Source: Sporomusa acidovorans
Lineage (GTDB): Bacteria; Bacillota; Negativicutes; Sporomusales; Sporomusaceae
DNA length: 64,000 bases
Assembly: GCF_900101845.1 (NCBI RefSeq)
Contig: NZ_FNAM01000011.1
Span: 30,146-94,145 of the forward strand
Direction: 5' to 3'
Part shown: positions 16,846-25,513 of the stretch, one piece after another
How the letters are laid out: each line of letters opens with the position of its first letter
Position numbering within the stretch: the first letter of the stretch is position 1
Made by a program: the position numbers and the translations under genes
The notes under the pieces: generated by a model
What the model saw: the letters and a program-made list of their open reading frames with translations, nothing else
Told to the model about the DNA's origin: nothing
Database searches by the model: none

Positions 16846-17751
16846 TCATTTTAATAACCTTTCCTGAATAAGCTTGTAGAAAGCATGAATAGTCGGTGAC
16901 AGCCATTTTTCCTTATGGTAGGCGAGATAGGCATTAATTTTAAAATCAGGCCCCTGCCAAGGCAGCGCAATCAGAGTGCCGGCCGTAACTTCGCCTTGCA
17001 CGGCAGCATACGGCAGGATAGTCAGCCCGACATTGCTGATGACAAATTGCTTAATAACTTCAATTTGGCAGATTTCCAGTACATTCCCCGGCTGAACAGC
17101 CATCTTTTCCATACTTTCCTCTAACAAGGTCCGGTAACTGCTGCCTGAATCGGGAAAAATCAGTGTTTGCCCTTCCAGGTCTTTTACCGCCACCGCTGTG
17201 AGCTTGCTTAAGGGGTGGGAAGGTGAAGCCGCTAAAATCACGGGCTCCGGCCACAGCCATTTGCTGACCAAGTCAGGTTCGTCGATATTGCTTTCCAGGA
17301 AAAATGCCATATCCATCATATTTTTTCGCAGCAAAGTTCTAAAATCACTGGATATACCCAATTTCACTTTTAGCTCTACCTCAGGATAGACGATTGCATA
17401 TTCCTGTAAAATTTCGTTCAAGCGGTAGACACAGAGCGACTCAGGCATACCGATCACAATTGGTCCCCGCGGTATCGACAGGTCATCCAGGGCGTTTTTC
17501 GCTTCATCGGCAAGTTTAGTAATGCGTTCGGCGTAATCATAAAGGCGCTCACCGTCGCTTGTCAGCATCAGCTGATGGCCAAAGCGCTCAAACAAAACTG
17601 TGTTTAGTTCTTTCTCCAAAAGCTGAATATGGGTTGTTGCGGTTGACTGCGTATACCCAAGAAATTGGGCAGCCTGTGAAAAATTCCCGAACTTAACAAT
17701 ACTTATAAATGTCTTTAATTGTCGTATTTCCAAAAACATCACTCCATACAC
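16846..17751 (-). CDS. LysR-family transcriptional regulator
   Basis: This protein of about 300 residues has the LysR winged helix (LKTFISIVKFGNFSQAAQFLG region, residues ~10-65) and the substrate-binding-like effector domain (PIVIGMPESLCVYRL near residue 97 onward). The start is uncertain: an in-frame TTG at codon 7 has GGAG at better spacing and would give the common MEIRQLKTF beginning. It is cotranscribed with pxpB2-pxpC2 and probably controls that pair and perhaps the larger pxp operon; the inducer is unknown. Confidence 0.9.
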   Translation of the reverse strand: MYGVMFLEIRQLKTFISIVKFGNFSQAAQFLGYTQSTATTHIQLLEKELNTVLFERFGHQLMLTSDGERLYDYAERITKLADEAKNALDDLSIPRGPIVIGMPESLCVYRLNEILQEYAIVYPEVELKVKLGISSDFRTLLRKNMMDMAFFLESNIDEPDLVSKWLWPEPVILAASPSHPLSKLTAVAVKDLEGQTLIFPDSGSSYRTLLEESMEKMAVQPGNVLEICQIEVIKQFVISNVGLTILPYAAVQGEVTAGTLIALPWQGPDFKINAYLAYHKEKWLSPTIHAFYKLIQERLLK

Positions 17752-17878
17752 AGCATCTAGCGAATTGTAGTGAGGCCAGTCATCTATAACACATTGTATA
17801 CTTGTTCGCGACCGAAGTCCATAAATTTACTTCATATAAAACAATCACCTTACCTGGCTCTTTATAACCGTAAAAAAA

Positions 17879-17901
17879 AACCTAAGTCTAAAACTTAGGT
17901 T
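17879..17901 (-). terminator. terminator of the DUF917/AroM/M29 operon
   Basis: A 9-bp stem (AACCTAAGT / ACTTAGGTT, 5-base loop) is followed on the minus strand by a run of eight Ts. It lies about 80 bp past the stop of the M29-like gene. Confidence 0.85.
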
Positions 17902-17980
17902 TAGCCGCGGCAGTCATTACCGTTATCTGTTTTTTACCGGTTTATTTCCTTGGCGTTTATTTTATTCACCGGCTATTTGC

Positions 17981-18946
17981 TTAATCCAATACACTTTTCC
18001 CGGCCACCATCATAGCTTTGCCGTCAAGCCAGACATTGGGCTGCGTCACCACACCGTCCAGGTGAACGCCGGCGCTGATGGTTCCCCCAAAGGTATCGTT
18101 ACTGCCAAAAGCCACATGAATGGTTCCGCAAACTTTCTCATCTTCCAGAATAATGCCGGTAATCCTGGCTTTATCATTTGTGCCGATACCGAATTCACCC
18201 AGCAGCCGTCCGTCTTTATCCCCCAGTTTGCTCAGTAACGCTTCGGCATCCGGGCCTTCCGCCCTGGTAAGGCGGCCTTTTTCCACTGTTAGTAGGAGTG
18301 GGGAAGCCAGTTTGCCGATACCTGCAAATGATCCGTCAATCAAAATTTGTCCGTTTGCCGTTCCCTCCAGCGGGGCGATATAGGCTTCCCCGGAGGGAAG
18401 GTTGCCTGACTCCCCGGGTTTTGTATAGACTCCGGTGCTGGCAATTCCCTGCCTGTCCGCAATGGAGAATTGTAGCACATACCCCTGTTTTTCAATCCGG
18501 ACTTCCCGGCCTTTTGTCAACAATGCGGTAACTTTCTCTGTTAACTCTTTAACTTGGGTATAATCGGCCGTAATCGCTCCTGCCAAAAACATATCCCTGG
18601 TAATGCCCGGCATGGTGGCAATGCGCGCGCCTGCGGCAGCCGCCTGTTTTCTTGCCTGCGTATGCGTAAGCGACTGTTGCGTGATGGCAACAACCACCTG
18701 GGCGCTTGCCATAGCGGCCGCCACCGGTGCCGGCGGTTCCTGTCCCGGTTTTTCCCTGGCTCCCATAACGATCAGCATCGCCTCAGCACCTAAGCGTTTT
18801 CCTGCCAAACATACGGCTTCGGCCAATTCTTGCTTGATCTCATCGGCTACAACCAGAAAATTTTCTCCCGGCTTTACCCCCAGGCAATCGGTTAAAAACT
18901 TTTCACTAACCGTGATTAACTGCTCCACTTTGTCGATCATCTCCAT
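17981..18946 (-). CDS. M29-type aminopeptidase / thermophilic metalloprotease-like protein
   Basis: This protein of about 321 residues resembles the M29 aminopeptidase fold group used also by leucyl aminopeptidases and 2,5-dihydroxypyridine dioxygenase-like enzymes. Segments of note are CLGVKPGENFLVVAD near the start, SGNLPSGEAYIAPLEG near residue 195 (characteristic N-x-P-x-G-E-x-x-x-x-P-x-E region), LGEFGIGTNDKA near residue 250 and IHVAFGSNDTFGG near residue 275. The start at ATG 18946 is preferred over a TTG inside the preceding gene. It is the last gene of an operon with DUF917 and AroM, which suggests a catabolic hydrolase or amidase. The precise substrate is unknown. Confidence 0.75.
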   Translation of the reverse strand: MEMIDKVEQLITVSEKFLTDCLGVKPGENFLVVADEIKQELAEAVCLAGKRLGAEAMLIVMGAREKPGQEPPAPVAAAMASAQVVVAITQQSLTHTQARKQAAAAGARIATMPGITRDMFLAGAITADYTQVKELTEKVTALLTKGREVRIEKQGYVLQFSIADRQGIASTGVYTKPGESGNLPSGEAYIAPLEGTANGQILIDGSFAGIGKLASPLLLTVEKGRLTRAEGPDAEALLSKLGDKDGRLLGEFGIGTNDKARITGIILEDEKVCGTIHVAFGSNDTFGGTISAGVHLDGVVTQPNVWLDGKAMMVAGKSVLD

Positions 18947-18966
18947 TTTCTGCTTCGTACCTTCCC

Positions 18967-20034
18967 TTATTCTGAACAAGCAAACGGAAGTACCGGTTTC
19001 CCAATAATTGTTTCAATGGGTGCAAGTAATTTCTTGTTGCGCATAGTCGTGCTAAGCAGCAGTTTTTCTTGCGGCACCGTAATAACAGCCACCTTTTGCC
19101 CTTGCCTGATTCCTGCCGAAACAATCGGCCGCGCCGTTTGAGCATCCAGTGTCATGATTAAATCCGGAAAAGTAGCCAGGCGTTCGCCCTGCTTTTCCAC
19201 TGTCATATATTCATTCCAAAAAGTCAGCTCATAGCTGTCTTCAATCACAACTTTACCTACGTCAAAGCCACCGGTTGTTTCCATCGAAAAAGAAGTGATA
19301 CTGCCTGTGACAATCACCTTCCCCCCCAACTGGGAAACAACGGCCTCAATAGCCGCTTCTCCCTGGTGTCCCAGGAGGGCCTGGCCCACTGCCATTGCCT
19401 GCTGAACTGCCCCCGGCGCGCCGTTCTGTTTGGCGTAAGCAACACTAACCGGGTTGCGGGCCACGGCAACCAGCCCGCCTGCCTCCACCGAAGCCCGGCG
19501 CACCATAGCAGCCGCTTTATCCAAGGACCCGGATATGCATAGCTCGATATAGTTGTCATCCTTCCCGCCGATAGCCGCCTGATAAGACACATAATCAGCC
19601 TGATCGGATAAATTCAGCGAACCCATCAACCCTGTCGGATGAGCCCGGCCGTTGCAGGGGCAGTCGACAACGGGCAGACCGCTGACGGCCGCCTGAAACC
19701 ATCCGTTTACAGTCGTCCCGGCCCCATTTTCATTGGTCGTAATTCCCTGGACAGGTTTCGGCAACTGCTTACATAACAACTCAAGTGCCTTTGCATAATA
19801 AATTGGTTTAACAAACCGGTTTTTCGCTCCCGGTGCGCCTACCAGGGAAACCGCCGCCAATAAATCGTCGTCCGCTAATTCATCAACAGTATACAGCTGC
19901 GGCTGTCCAACCTCCAGCGCCAGCCGGCCGATTTGCAGGCCATCCTCAATCCAGCCGCCACCACCGCCGCCCAGCACGGCACCACCGTAAACCGCCCATT
20001 CTACATGCTTTTGATCCAAGAGAATTTTTGCCAC
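18967..20034 (-). CDS. DUF917 family protein
   Basis: This 355-residue protein carries the DUF917 signature near its start (YGGAVLGGGGGG) and follows the family through VGAPGAKNRF near residue 68, TNENGAGTTVNGW near residue 100 and CPCNGRAHPTGLMGS near residue 122. The third codon, GTG at 20034, has AGGAGG seven bases upstream and is the likelier start; an ATG two codons earlier sits directly on the ribosome site. DUF917 proteins are related to hydantoinase/oxoprolinase-type enzymes, but no reaction is established. It lies between AroM and the M29-like gene. Confidence 0.85.
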   Translation of the reverse strand: MAKILLDQKHVEWAVYGGAVLGGGGGGWIEDGLQIGRLALEVGQPQLYTVDELADDDLLAAVSLVGAPGAKNRFVKPIYYAKALELLCKQLPKPVQGITTNENGAGTTVNGWFQAAVSGLPVVDCPCNGRAHPTGLMGSLNLSDQADYVSYQAAIGGKDDNYIELCISGSLDKAAAMVRRASVEAGGLVAVARNPVSVAYAKQNGAPGAVQQAMAVGQALLGHQGEAAIEAVVSQLGGKVIVTGSITSFSMETTGGFDVGKVVIEDSYELTFWNEYMTVEKQGERLATFPDLIMTLDAQTARPIVSAGIRQGQKVAVITVPQEKLLLSTTMRNKKLLAPIETIIGKPVLPFACSE

Positions 20035-20106
20035 AATCATTCCTCCTTTTTATAAAAAGGCAAGAAGCCCCCATGCAGCCAAGTGCCGGAGCTTCAAAAA
20101 AATCAA

Positions 20107-20778
20107 TTATCCGAACAATTCCGCAACTGCCCGGGCAGCCACTGTCCGGGGAAGAACAACAGGCACACCGGTAATTTCGGCAACTTTGTCTTTCATATGC
20201 TGGGTAAAGCCGATGCAGTCCATGACAATAAGCTCCACTTCACTGGCTTTCAAAGCTGCGGCGGCCTGCCAGATGTTCTCTTCAGCCCCATATGGCGAGC
20301 CGGCTGCGGCGGCAACGGCTCTCACGCCGGTTGCCGACCACCGTTTCGTCACTTGCGGTATTTGATCCTTGTCGGGAGTAATAATCCCCAGTTTTTTGCC
20401 ACCGGCAACGGCACCGATAAAATTGGTAAGCAAAACCTGCGGATACAACAGCGGTTTAGGGCACGAAAAAGGCGGAAATTCGCCGCTGCACAACATTAAA
20501 ATTCCCTCGGCCCCCTCGCTTACCAGTCTGTCGATTTGCGCTTGCAGGCGGGCCAATATATATTTCTCGGCAATCTTCACCGACCTGCCGTCGGCGAGCC
20601 TGGTTACCAGTACGTAATCCCCTGCCTGGGGTGCCAGTGCCGTTATTTCTTCATACGCAAGGCCGTCTAAAGCCCCGCCTTCCACCAGTTCAACCCGGCC
20701 AATAAGGCCGGTGATTTCAGGGACAACGTCAATCCGCGGGGACTGGCCAATGGTAACAGCCCCTATTTTTTTCCCCAT
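20107..20778 (-). CDS. AroM family protein
   Basis: The 223-residue protein begins at the ATG at 20778 (KKIGAVTIGQSPRIDVVPEI), the typical AroM start, and shows GALDGLAYEEI near residue 33, LMLCSGEFPPF near residue 95 and VMDCIGFTQHMK near residue 190. The fold resembles Asp/Glu racemases, with the two cysteines (LCSGEF and MDCIGF) as candidate catalytic residues. It overlaps the end of the upstream frameshifted gene by 16 bp. Association of AroM with DUF917 in catabolic operons suggests a racemase- or decarboxylase-like step; function is unproven. Confidence 0.85.
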   Translation of the reverse strand: MGKKIGAVTIGQSPRIDVVPEITGLIGRVELVEGGALDGLAYEEITALAPQAGDYVLVTRLADGRSVKIAEKYILARLQAQIDRLVSEGAEGILMLCSGEFPPFSCPKPLLYPQVLLTNFIGAVAGGKKLGIITPDKDQIPQVTKRWSATGVRAVAAAAGSPYGAEENIWQAAAALKASEVELIVMDCIGFTQHMKDKVAEITGVPVVLPRTVAARAVAELFG

Positions 20779-21508
20779 TGCAACTTCTCTCCTTTTTGCG
20801 TACGCCAGGCGCAAGTATGATGAATCCCGCAGCCGGTCGAACCGGTCGAACACTCTGTCAGGCTGTCCGCCTGGCCGCTTGTCGCTGTTTGTTTCAAGGA
20901 GAGCGTAATTTTTATTGCTTTTTCAACTTCTGCCTGCTCTCCTTCCACGACCAGGGTATACGCCCCTTCCGCTCCTTGAATGCCGCCGGCCCCAATAACG
21001 GTGCAGGTTACGTCCGAGAGCAGCCTAAATGCTTCTATCTCCGTGATTACCTGACCGCTGAGCGGGGTTAACCCTACCGACATTCCCATGGACCAGTCCA
21101 TCGACCGCATCCCGGCGGCCTGCACGGCTTGATCAATGGAAATGGGAATCAGCTTTTCCAAGCCGCAGGCAATCAGGATTTTGCATCCCTGGGCCATTAA
21201 CCCGGCAAAACCACAACCGGGCATTCCTCCCAGCGGACTGCCAAACATCATCGCTGCCCGGCCATGAACATCAAGGGCATTGGCGCCGATAATGGCTACG
21301 TCGGTTTTCGCCAATTTTTGTACTGTCTCGGCAAAACAATGATCAATCGTTACGATTTGACCGTGATCAAGAAGTACGCTATGCGCGCTGCCGTCACGCT
21401 GTGCAGCCCCCTTTGTCCCTTTAGGGCTCACACGGCCGGAAATGCGGCAACTAAAACCGCCTGCTTTAAGCCGCCTATCGTTAATGCCTCTTTAACTCTG
21501 ATTGCCAC
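20763..21508 (-). pseudogene. unrecognised operon-leading protein, apparently frameshifted near its N-terminus
   Basis: The long downstream frame (20763-21431, about 222 codons) begins only at an internal GTG without a ribosome site. Upstream, GAGGTG precedes a GTG at 21508 that encodes AIRVKEALTIGGLKQAVLVA before reaching a TGA at 21430-21428. A -1 shift near 21450 joins this to RISGRVSPKGT and the rest of the protein without interruption, so one gene with a single frameshift is the simplest reading. The body contains VAIIGANALDVHGRAAMM and a cysteine/histidine-rich C-terminus (GCGIHHTCAW). I do not recognise the family. It leads the AroM-DUF917-M29 operon. A sequencing error is also possible. 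Confidence 0.6.
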
Positions 21509-21574
21509 TTTTCTCACCTCAATCGCAAATTACTTATTATAATCAAATATGGCAAATAATAGAAATTATAAAAA

Positions 21575-21603
21575 AAGCTTCGTCTCATTAAGAACCGAAG
21601 CTT
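21575..21603 (-). terminator. terminator downstream of the DUF401 / redox-protein pair
   Basis: An 8-bp stem (AAGCTTCG / CGAAGCTT) is followed on the minus strand by seven Ts. It lies about 190 bp beyond the C_GCAxxG protein gene and just upstream of the next operon. Confidence 0.75.
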
Positions 21604-21794
21604 CATTGCCACACGTATCTTTTATCTACTTTTCTCATAATCCTGTACTCCTCATAAGCCTGCATAATATTCAATAAGCCAAGGCCTGTGTTGGAGCATC
21701 AGGCAACACCCTGACAGAAGAAAATCTTTATTGGATTTTTGTCTACATAAATTATATCACATAATAACATCGATGAAAAAGCTGTCTCAGCAGC

Positions 21795-22211
21795 TTATTT
21801 ACCGATATTTTTTTCTATAAATTCCATCGAAAACAACACTGCCTGTTTCGTCAGCTGCTCGCAAAGGTGCGGGGGATTGCTGGGGCTAAATCCTTCCGGC
21901 CTGAGTTGGCTGCACAGCATACTGCCGAATTGTTCCTGAAACTCTTGGCAGAACAAACGGCACAGAGCAACGACAGCTGTATTATCAGTCTGTTTTTTGC
22001 GGCCATACATACCGATAAACAGCAAAGTCCCCTCAACCAAACCGCATTGCAAGCCGCACCTGCCTGCATTGAGCCCGAAAACAGCCTCGATGACCTGAGG
22101 CTGAAGTTCAAGGTTATAAATTTCCGAAAGAATTTTTAAGGTTGTCACTGCACAACTAAAATCATCTTTCCAATAATAATCGTGGACTCTCGCATTGATT
22201 AATTCTTGCAC
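21795..22211 (-). CDS. C_GCAxxG_C_C-type redox protein
   Basis: The roughly 138-residue protein has the cysteine arrangement of the C_GCAxxG_C_C family of putative redox-active proteins: a cysteine in FSCAVTTLKIL, then GRCGLQCGLVEGTLLFIG and later CRLFCQEF and a C-terminal cysteine. I chose the GTG at 22211, with AGAGGAG six bases upstream. The gene follows the DUF401 permease by 47 bp on the same strand. These proteins may bind a metal or iron-sulfur cluster or carry a redox disulfide; no function is established. Confidence 0.8.
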   Translation of the reverse strand: MQELINARVHDYYWKDDFSCAVTTLKILSEIYNLELQPQVIEAVFGLNAGRCGLQCGLVEGTLLFIGMYGRKKQTDNTAVVALCRLFCQEFQEQFGSMLCSQLRPEGFSPSNPPHLCEQLTKQAVLFSMEFIEKNIGK

Positions 22212-22258
22212 ACTTATCTCTCCTCTCATGCTTAGCAACGCTATAATAACAAAATTGG

Positions 22259-23491
22259 TTACAGGGCAAAGAAATGCAGCTTTATTTCGATTGACAGCGC
22301 CAATAGCAGGAAAAACGCCATAACGGCTATACTCCGCAGAGACTTGATAAAATCTGCTTTAAAGTATTCCAGCGTAACTAAAAAGCACAAATGCGCCGGC
22401 GATAAAATCTGGCCGGCAAAACCGGCAACATAAGCAACAACGGCGATAGCAACATCTTCACTGGCTATAGCGGCAACAAACGGAAAGGTAATGGCCACAG
22501 CCCCCTGGGACGTGCCGGTAAGAATTCCGGCAAGAAAACCGAGCACGCCAATCACCAGCACCATGGGCGTACCGGAATTTTGCAATACGATCGCGACTTC
22601 GCCAACTATTCCTGTCTGGGTTAATATGTATTGAAAGAACAGGATATTGGTAATTCCCCAAAATAACTTATAATCCAAGGCATGTTTAAGCATGGCAACT
22701 ATGTTCGGCCAATTTAATCCAAGAACTACCGTCATGGCGGCAACAACCAGAAACATAGAAAGTGCCGGACCCAGATTAAAACCTACCACCATGATCAAAT
22801 TGGCTAAGATTGGTCCGATTGACAACAATAAATACCGGTATTTATTCTTCTGCTTAGGCGTTTTAGCCAGCTCGCCGTGTATCGCCAAACCGGCGGCATG
22901 ACTTTTAAGGGGAGCAATATAATAAAACCATCCCACGACTACGCACAAAACAGAAACCCACAGCATATTCGCAATCAGTTGATTAATAGGAACATGCGCA
23001 ATTTCACCGGCTAGCAGGAGTGCTGGAATAATGGGATTGGTGCACTCCCAAATATGCCGAAACCAATAATTAATTGCCGTTTTTTTCTCCGGGGAAAGCC
23101 CAAATGGTTTTGCGGCTGCCTCTACCAGCGGCGCGGAAAAAATCGCGCCCCCCAAAGAAGGCAGAAATCCCAGGAATGCCGGCATTAAAGCCAACAGTAC
23201 CTTATCGCTTTTGAGTAATTCCCGGGCAACTGCCATGAAGCCGTCAATGGTACCGCTGGTTCGCAGTTGATATTCCAAGCACATCACCAAATAGAGAGCC
23301 AATAAGATTTCCCAGGTACTGGAACTCAGCAACAAACTTCTTCCGGCCGTTGCCACAGTTGACCAATGCGGCGAACAGGTGATAAGCAAAAAAGCGGTAC
23401 CTGCCAGTATGGCATTACCCAGATTAACTTTTTTATGCAGTAAACTTACAACAATGGCCAGGGTTAACACTACCTCAAAAATGGCGGTCAT
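22259..23491 (-). CDS. DUF401 family membrane protein (putative permease)
   Basis: This 410-residue polytopic protein belongs to DUF401, a family related to anion/gluconate-type permeases. Seen are 10-12 hydrophobic segments, the FLPSLGGAIFSAPLVEAA region near residue 110, WFRHIWECTNPIIPALLL near residue 143 and LTGTSQGAVAITFPFVA near residue 315; the GxSQG-type loop recurs in ion-coupled carriers. It is followed by the C_GCAxxG protein. The substrate is unknown; location next to dapA and carboxylate genes is not decisive. Confidence 0.8.
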   Translation of the reverse strand: MTAIFEVVLTLAIVVSLLHKKVNLGNAILAGTAFLLITCSPHWSTVATAGRSLLLSSSTWEILLALYLVMCLEYQLRTSGTIDGFMAVARELLKSDKVLLALMPAFLGFLPSLGGAIFSAPLVEAAAKPFGLSPEKKTAINYWFRHIWECTNPIIPALLLAGEIAHVPINQLIANMLWVSVLCVVVGWFYYIAPLKSHAAGLAIHGELAKTPKQKNKYRYLLLSIGPILANLIMVVGFNLGPALSMFLVVAAMTVVLGLNWPNIVAMLKHALDYKLFWGITNILFFQYILTQTGIVGEVAIVLQNSGTPMVLVIGVLGFLAGILTGTSQGAVAITFPFVAAIASEDVAIAVVAYVAGFAGQILSPAHLCFLVTLEYFKADFIKSLRSIAVMAFFLLLALSIEIKLHFFAL

Positions 23492-23617
23492 ATTTTTTCT
23501 CCTTACTTATGAATCTCCCATTAAAACCCAATAAAGATTTTCTTCTGCCAAGCTGCAACTATAATACGTTGCTAACGGCTGTCTAAAATCTTATTTGGAT
23601 ACTAAAAAAAGTGTGTG

Positions 23618-23651
23618 GCTTGTGCCCTGTCCTGAGGACACTGGCACAAGC
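23618..23651 (-). terminator. hairpin between dapA and DUF401 gene
   Basis: A 9-bp stem (GCTTGTGCC / GGCACAAGC) with an inner GTCC/GGAC pairing is followed on the minus strand by CACACACTTTTTTT. It is a second stop or an attenuator between dapA and the DUF401 gene. Confidence 0.65.
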
Positions 23652-23701
23652 CCGCTGTTTTGTTTGACCTTTTTCTCGAAAAAATTGCGATAAAAACAAA
23701 C

Positions 23702-23735
23702 ATCCCTCCAAAGTTTCTAGTTAATTCGGAGGGAT
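23702..23735 (-). terminator. terminator of dapA
   Basis: An 8-bp stem (ATCCCTCC / GGAGGGAT) lies 18 bp past the dapA stop and is followed on the minus strand by GTTTGTTTTTATC. Confidence 0.75.
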
Positions 23736-23752
23736 TAGCGGTTTAAGCCGAA

Positions 23753-24631
23753 TTAGATCAGCCCGTACGCTTTCATTTCCTGGCGAAGAAGCTCAAGATG
23801 ATCTTCAGCAAGCTCCGTGAGCGGCATCCGACATTGCCCAACCTTGAAACCCATTAAGTTGACGGCGGCTTTTATGGGAATCGGATTTACTTCGCTAAAT
23901 AAGGCCTTGATAAGATTTAATGTTTTCAATTGCAGGCTAATGGCGCCCCGGGTATCGCCCTGGAAAAATTTCATGACCATATCATGCGTATCCTGCGGGA
24001 TAATATTGGCCATCGTTGAAATAACGCCTTTACCGCCTAGCGACAATACCGGCAGTATAGCATTATCATCGCCGGAATATACGGCAAAGTCGTCACCACA
24101 CAAATTGACCACATCACCGACCTGACCCAGGTTGCATTCCTTGACAGCAATAATATTATCAATCTCTGATAATGCTTGTATCGTTTCCGGGTTCATATTT
24201 AAATTTGTTCTGCTTGGTATATTATACAAAATCATGGGTATTTTGATGCTGTCCGCTATGGCTTTAAAATGCCCATACAAGCCTTTTTGCGTAGTTTTAT
24301 TATAATAAGGTGTAACTGACAATATCCCATCTGCACCAACGGCTTCCGCCGCCTTCGATAACTCGATCGCATGGCGGGTATCATTACTGCCTGTACCGGC
24401 AATTACCGGTACCCGCCGGTTAACTTTCTCCGCCGCGAATTTGATAACAGCAATATGTTCTTCATCCGGCATAGTGGATGCTTCTCCGGTTGTGCCGCAA
24501 ACCAAAATAGCATCAGAACCGCCTTTAATCTGAAACTCGATTAATTCGGCATAAGTTGCATAATCAACACCATTATCATGAAAAGGAGTTATAATCGCGG
24601 CTGCAGAACCGATAAATAATGGATTTTTCAT
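23753..24631 (-). CDS. dapA: 4-hydroxy-tetrahydrodipicolinate synthase
   Basis: This 292-residue TIM-barrel lyase of the DHDPS/NAL family condenses pyruvate with aspartate semialdehyde in lysine/diaminopimelate synthesis. Landmarks are GSAAAIITPFHDNGVDY at the start, CGTTGEASTM near residue 42, the proton-relay tyrosine in VTPYYNKTTQKG near residue 105, ILYNIPSRTNLNM and the Schiff-base lysine in IIAVKECN near residue 160. The ATG at 24631 has AAAGGTGG seven bases upstream; the frame is open further but lacks signals. It is monocistronic with its own terminator. A non-biosynthetic NAL-family role is possible but less likely given the good DapA motifs. Confidence 0.9.
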   Translation of the reverse strand: MKNPLFIGSAAAIITPFHDNGVDYATYAELIEFQIKGGSDAILVCGTTGEASTMPDEEHIAVIKFAAEKVNRRVPVIAGTGSNDTRHAIELSKAAEAVGADGILSVTPYYNKTTQKGLYGHFKAIADSIKIPMILYNIPSRTNLNMNPETIQALSEIDNIIAVKECNLGQVGDVVNLCGDDFAVYSGDDNAILPVLSLGGKGVISTMANIIPQDTHDMVMKFFQGDTRGAISLQLKTLNLIKALFSEVNPIPIKAAVNLMGFKVGQCRMPLTELAEDHLELLRQEMKAYGLI

Positions 24632-24870
24632 GAATTGACCACCTTTTAATTTTATATTTAACATGTCAAGCTTATTCATATTTTGATTATATCCTATATT
24701 TTTATAAAAAGAAATTATTTCCGTATTGTTTTCTGCGAAATTCCCGGCTACTGCCGCCAAACTGGGAATAGCAGGAATTTTATGGACCGCGTCAAATATA
24801 TATATAAAGAATGTCTTTTACCTAAAGACAGCATGGCAACCGGCCTAATCAAAACAGGGAGGAGGGAAAA

Positions 24871-24963
24871 ATGGCTGTTGATACGACATTAGTTTTTTTC
24901 AAAAATCAAATTATTCAGATTAAATTGTCGAAACCACTGACTGCACGCAAGGATCGCAAATAA
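24871..24963 (+). CDS. possible 30-residue peptide upstream of the dcuC remnant
   Basis: A very strong ribosome site (GGGAGGAGGG) precedes an ATG and a 30-codon frame (MAVDTTLVFF start, basic C-terminus ARKDRK). It ends nine bases before the dcuC remnant. It could be a real peptide or the surviving first codons of a deleted gene. No homology recognised. Confidence 0.3.
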   Translation: MAVDTTLVFFKNQIIQIKLSKPLTARKDRK

Positions 24964-24972
24964 GGAGGATAG

Positions 24973-25500
24973 AAATTTTGGGTATTATTATTTCATTATA
25001 TCCGCCATCGTGACGGCAAAAAGGTTTTTGCTGACATTCAGGCCTTCTTTGACGGGCTTGGCATGCAAATGGCAAATGTCATCACCCTGATTGTAGCAGG
25101 TGAAACCTTTGCCAAAGGGCTTATGACTATGGGTACGATAGACTCCATCATCGCTGCGGCGCAGGCGTCCGGCTTTGGCGCGGCAGGCATGATTCTCGTC
25201 ATGGTAGGCATTATTGCTGTTTCATCTGTGGTTATGGGGTCAGGCAATGCTCCGTTTTTTGCTTTTGCCGCCTTAACACCGACTGTTGCCGCCAAAATGT
25301 CGGTTGCACCGGTGGTCATGTTATTGCCGATGCACTTTGCCGCCAGTGCGGCGCGCGCAATTTCCCCCATAACGGCTGTTATCGTAGTTTCTTCCAGCAT
25401 GGGCGGCGTATCTCCCTTTGAGGTTGTCAAGCGCACGGCAATTCCGATGATTGGCGCACTGCTGACCCTTGTAGCCGCCAATTTTGTCTTCTTCTATTAA
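24973..25500 (+). pseudogene. 5'-truncated DcuC-type C4-dicarboxylate carrier
   Basis: The frame is open from a TAG at 24970 and encodes only the last ~175 residues of a DcuC-family carrier, normally about 460 residues: KKVFADIQAFFDGLG, VAGETFAKG, VVMGSGNAPFFAFA, LPMHFAASAARAISPI and the C-terminal hydrophobic end. There is no start codon before the internal ATG at 25063. The N-terminal two thirds are absent, although the remaining frame is intact, so the deletion may be recent. It abuts a strong ribosome site and short frame at 24871-24963. Confidence 0.8.
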
Positions 25501-25513
25501 TTCATTTAACTGT

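Noticed and set aside
21430..21508. Programmed -1 frameshift in the operon-leading gene
   Set aside because: No slippery heptamer or evident downstream stimulatory structure was seen at the junction. Mutation or sequence error is simpler.
24632..24780. A second lysine riboswitch upstream of dapA
   Set aside because: The leader is too short and lacks the L-box core elements found at 39545-39697.
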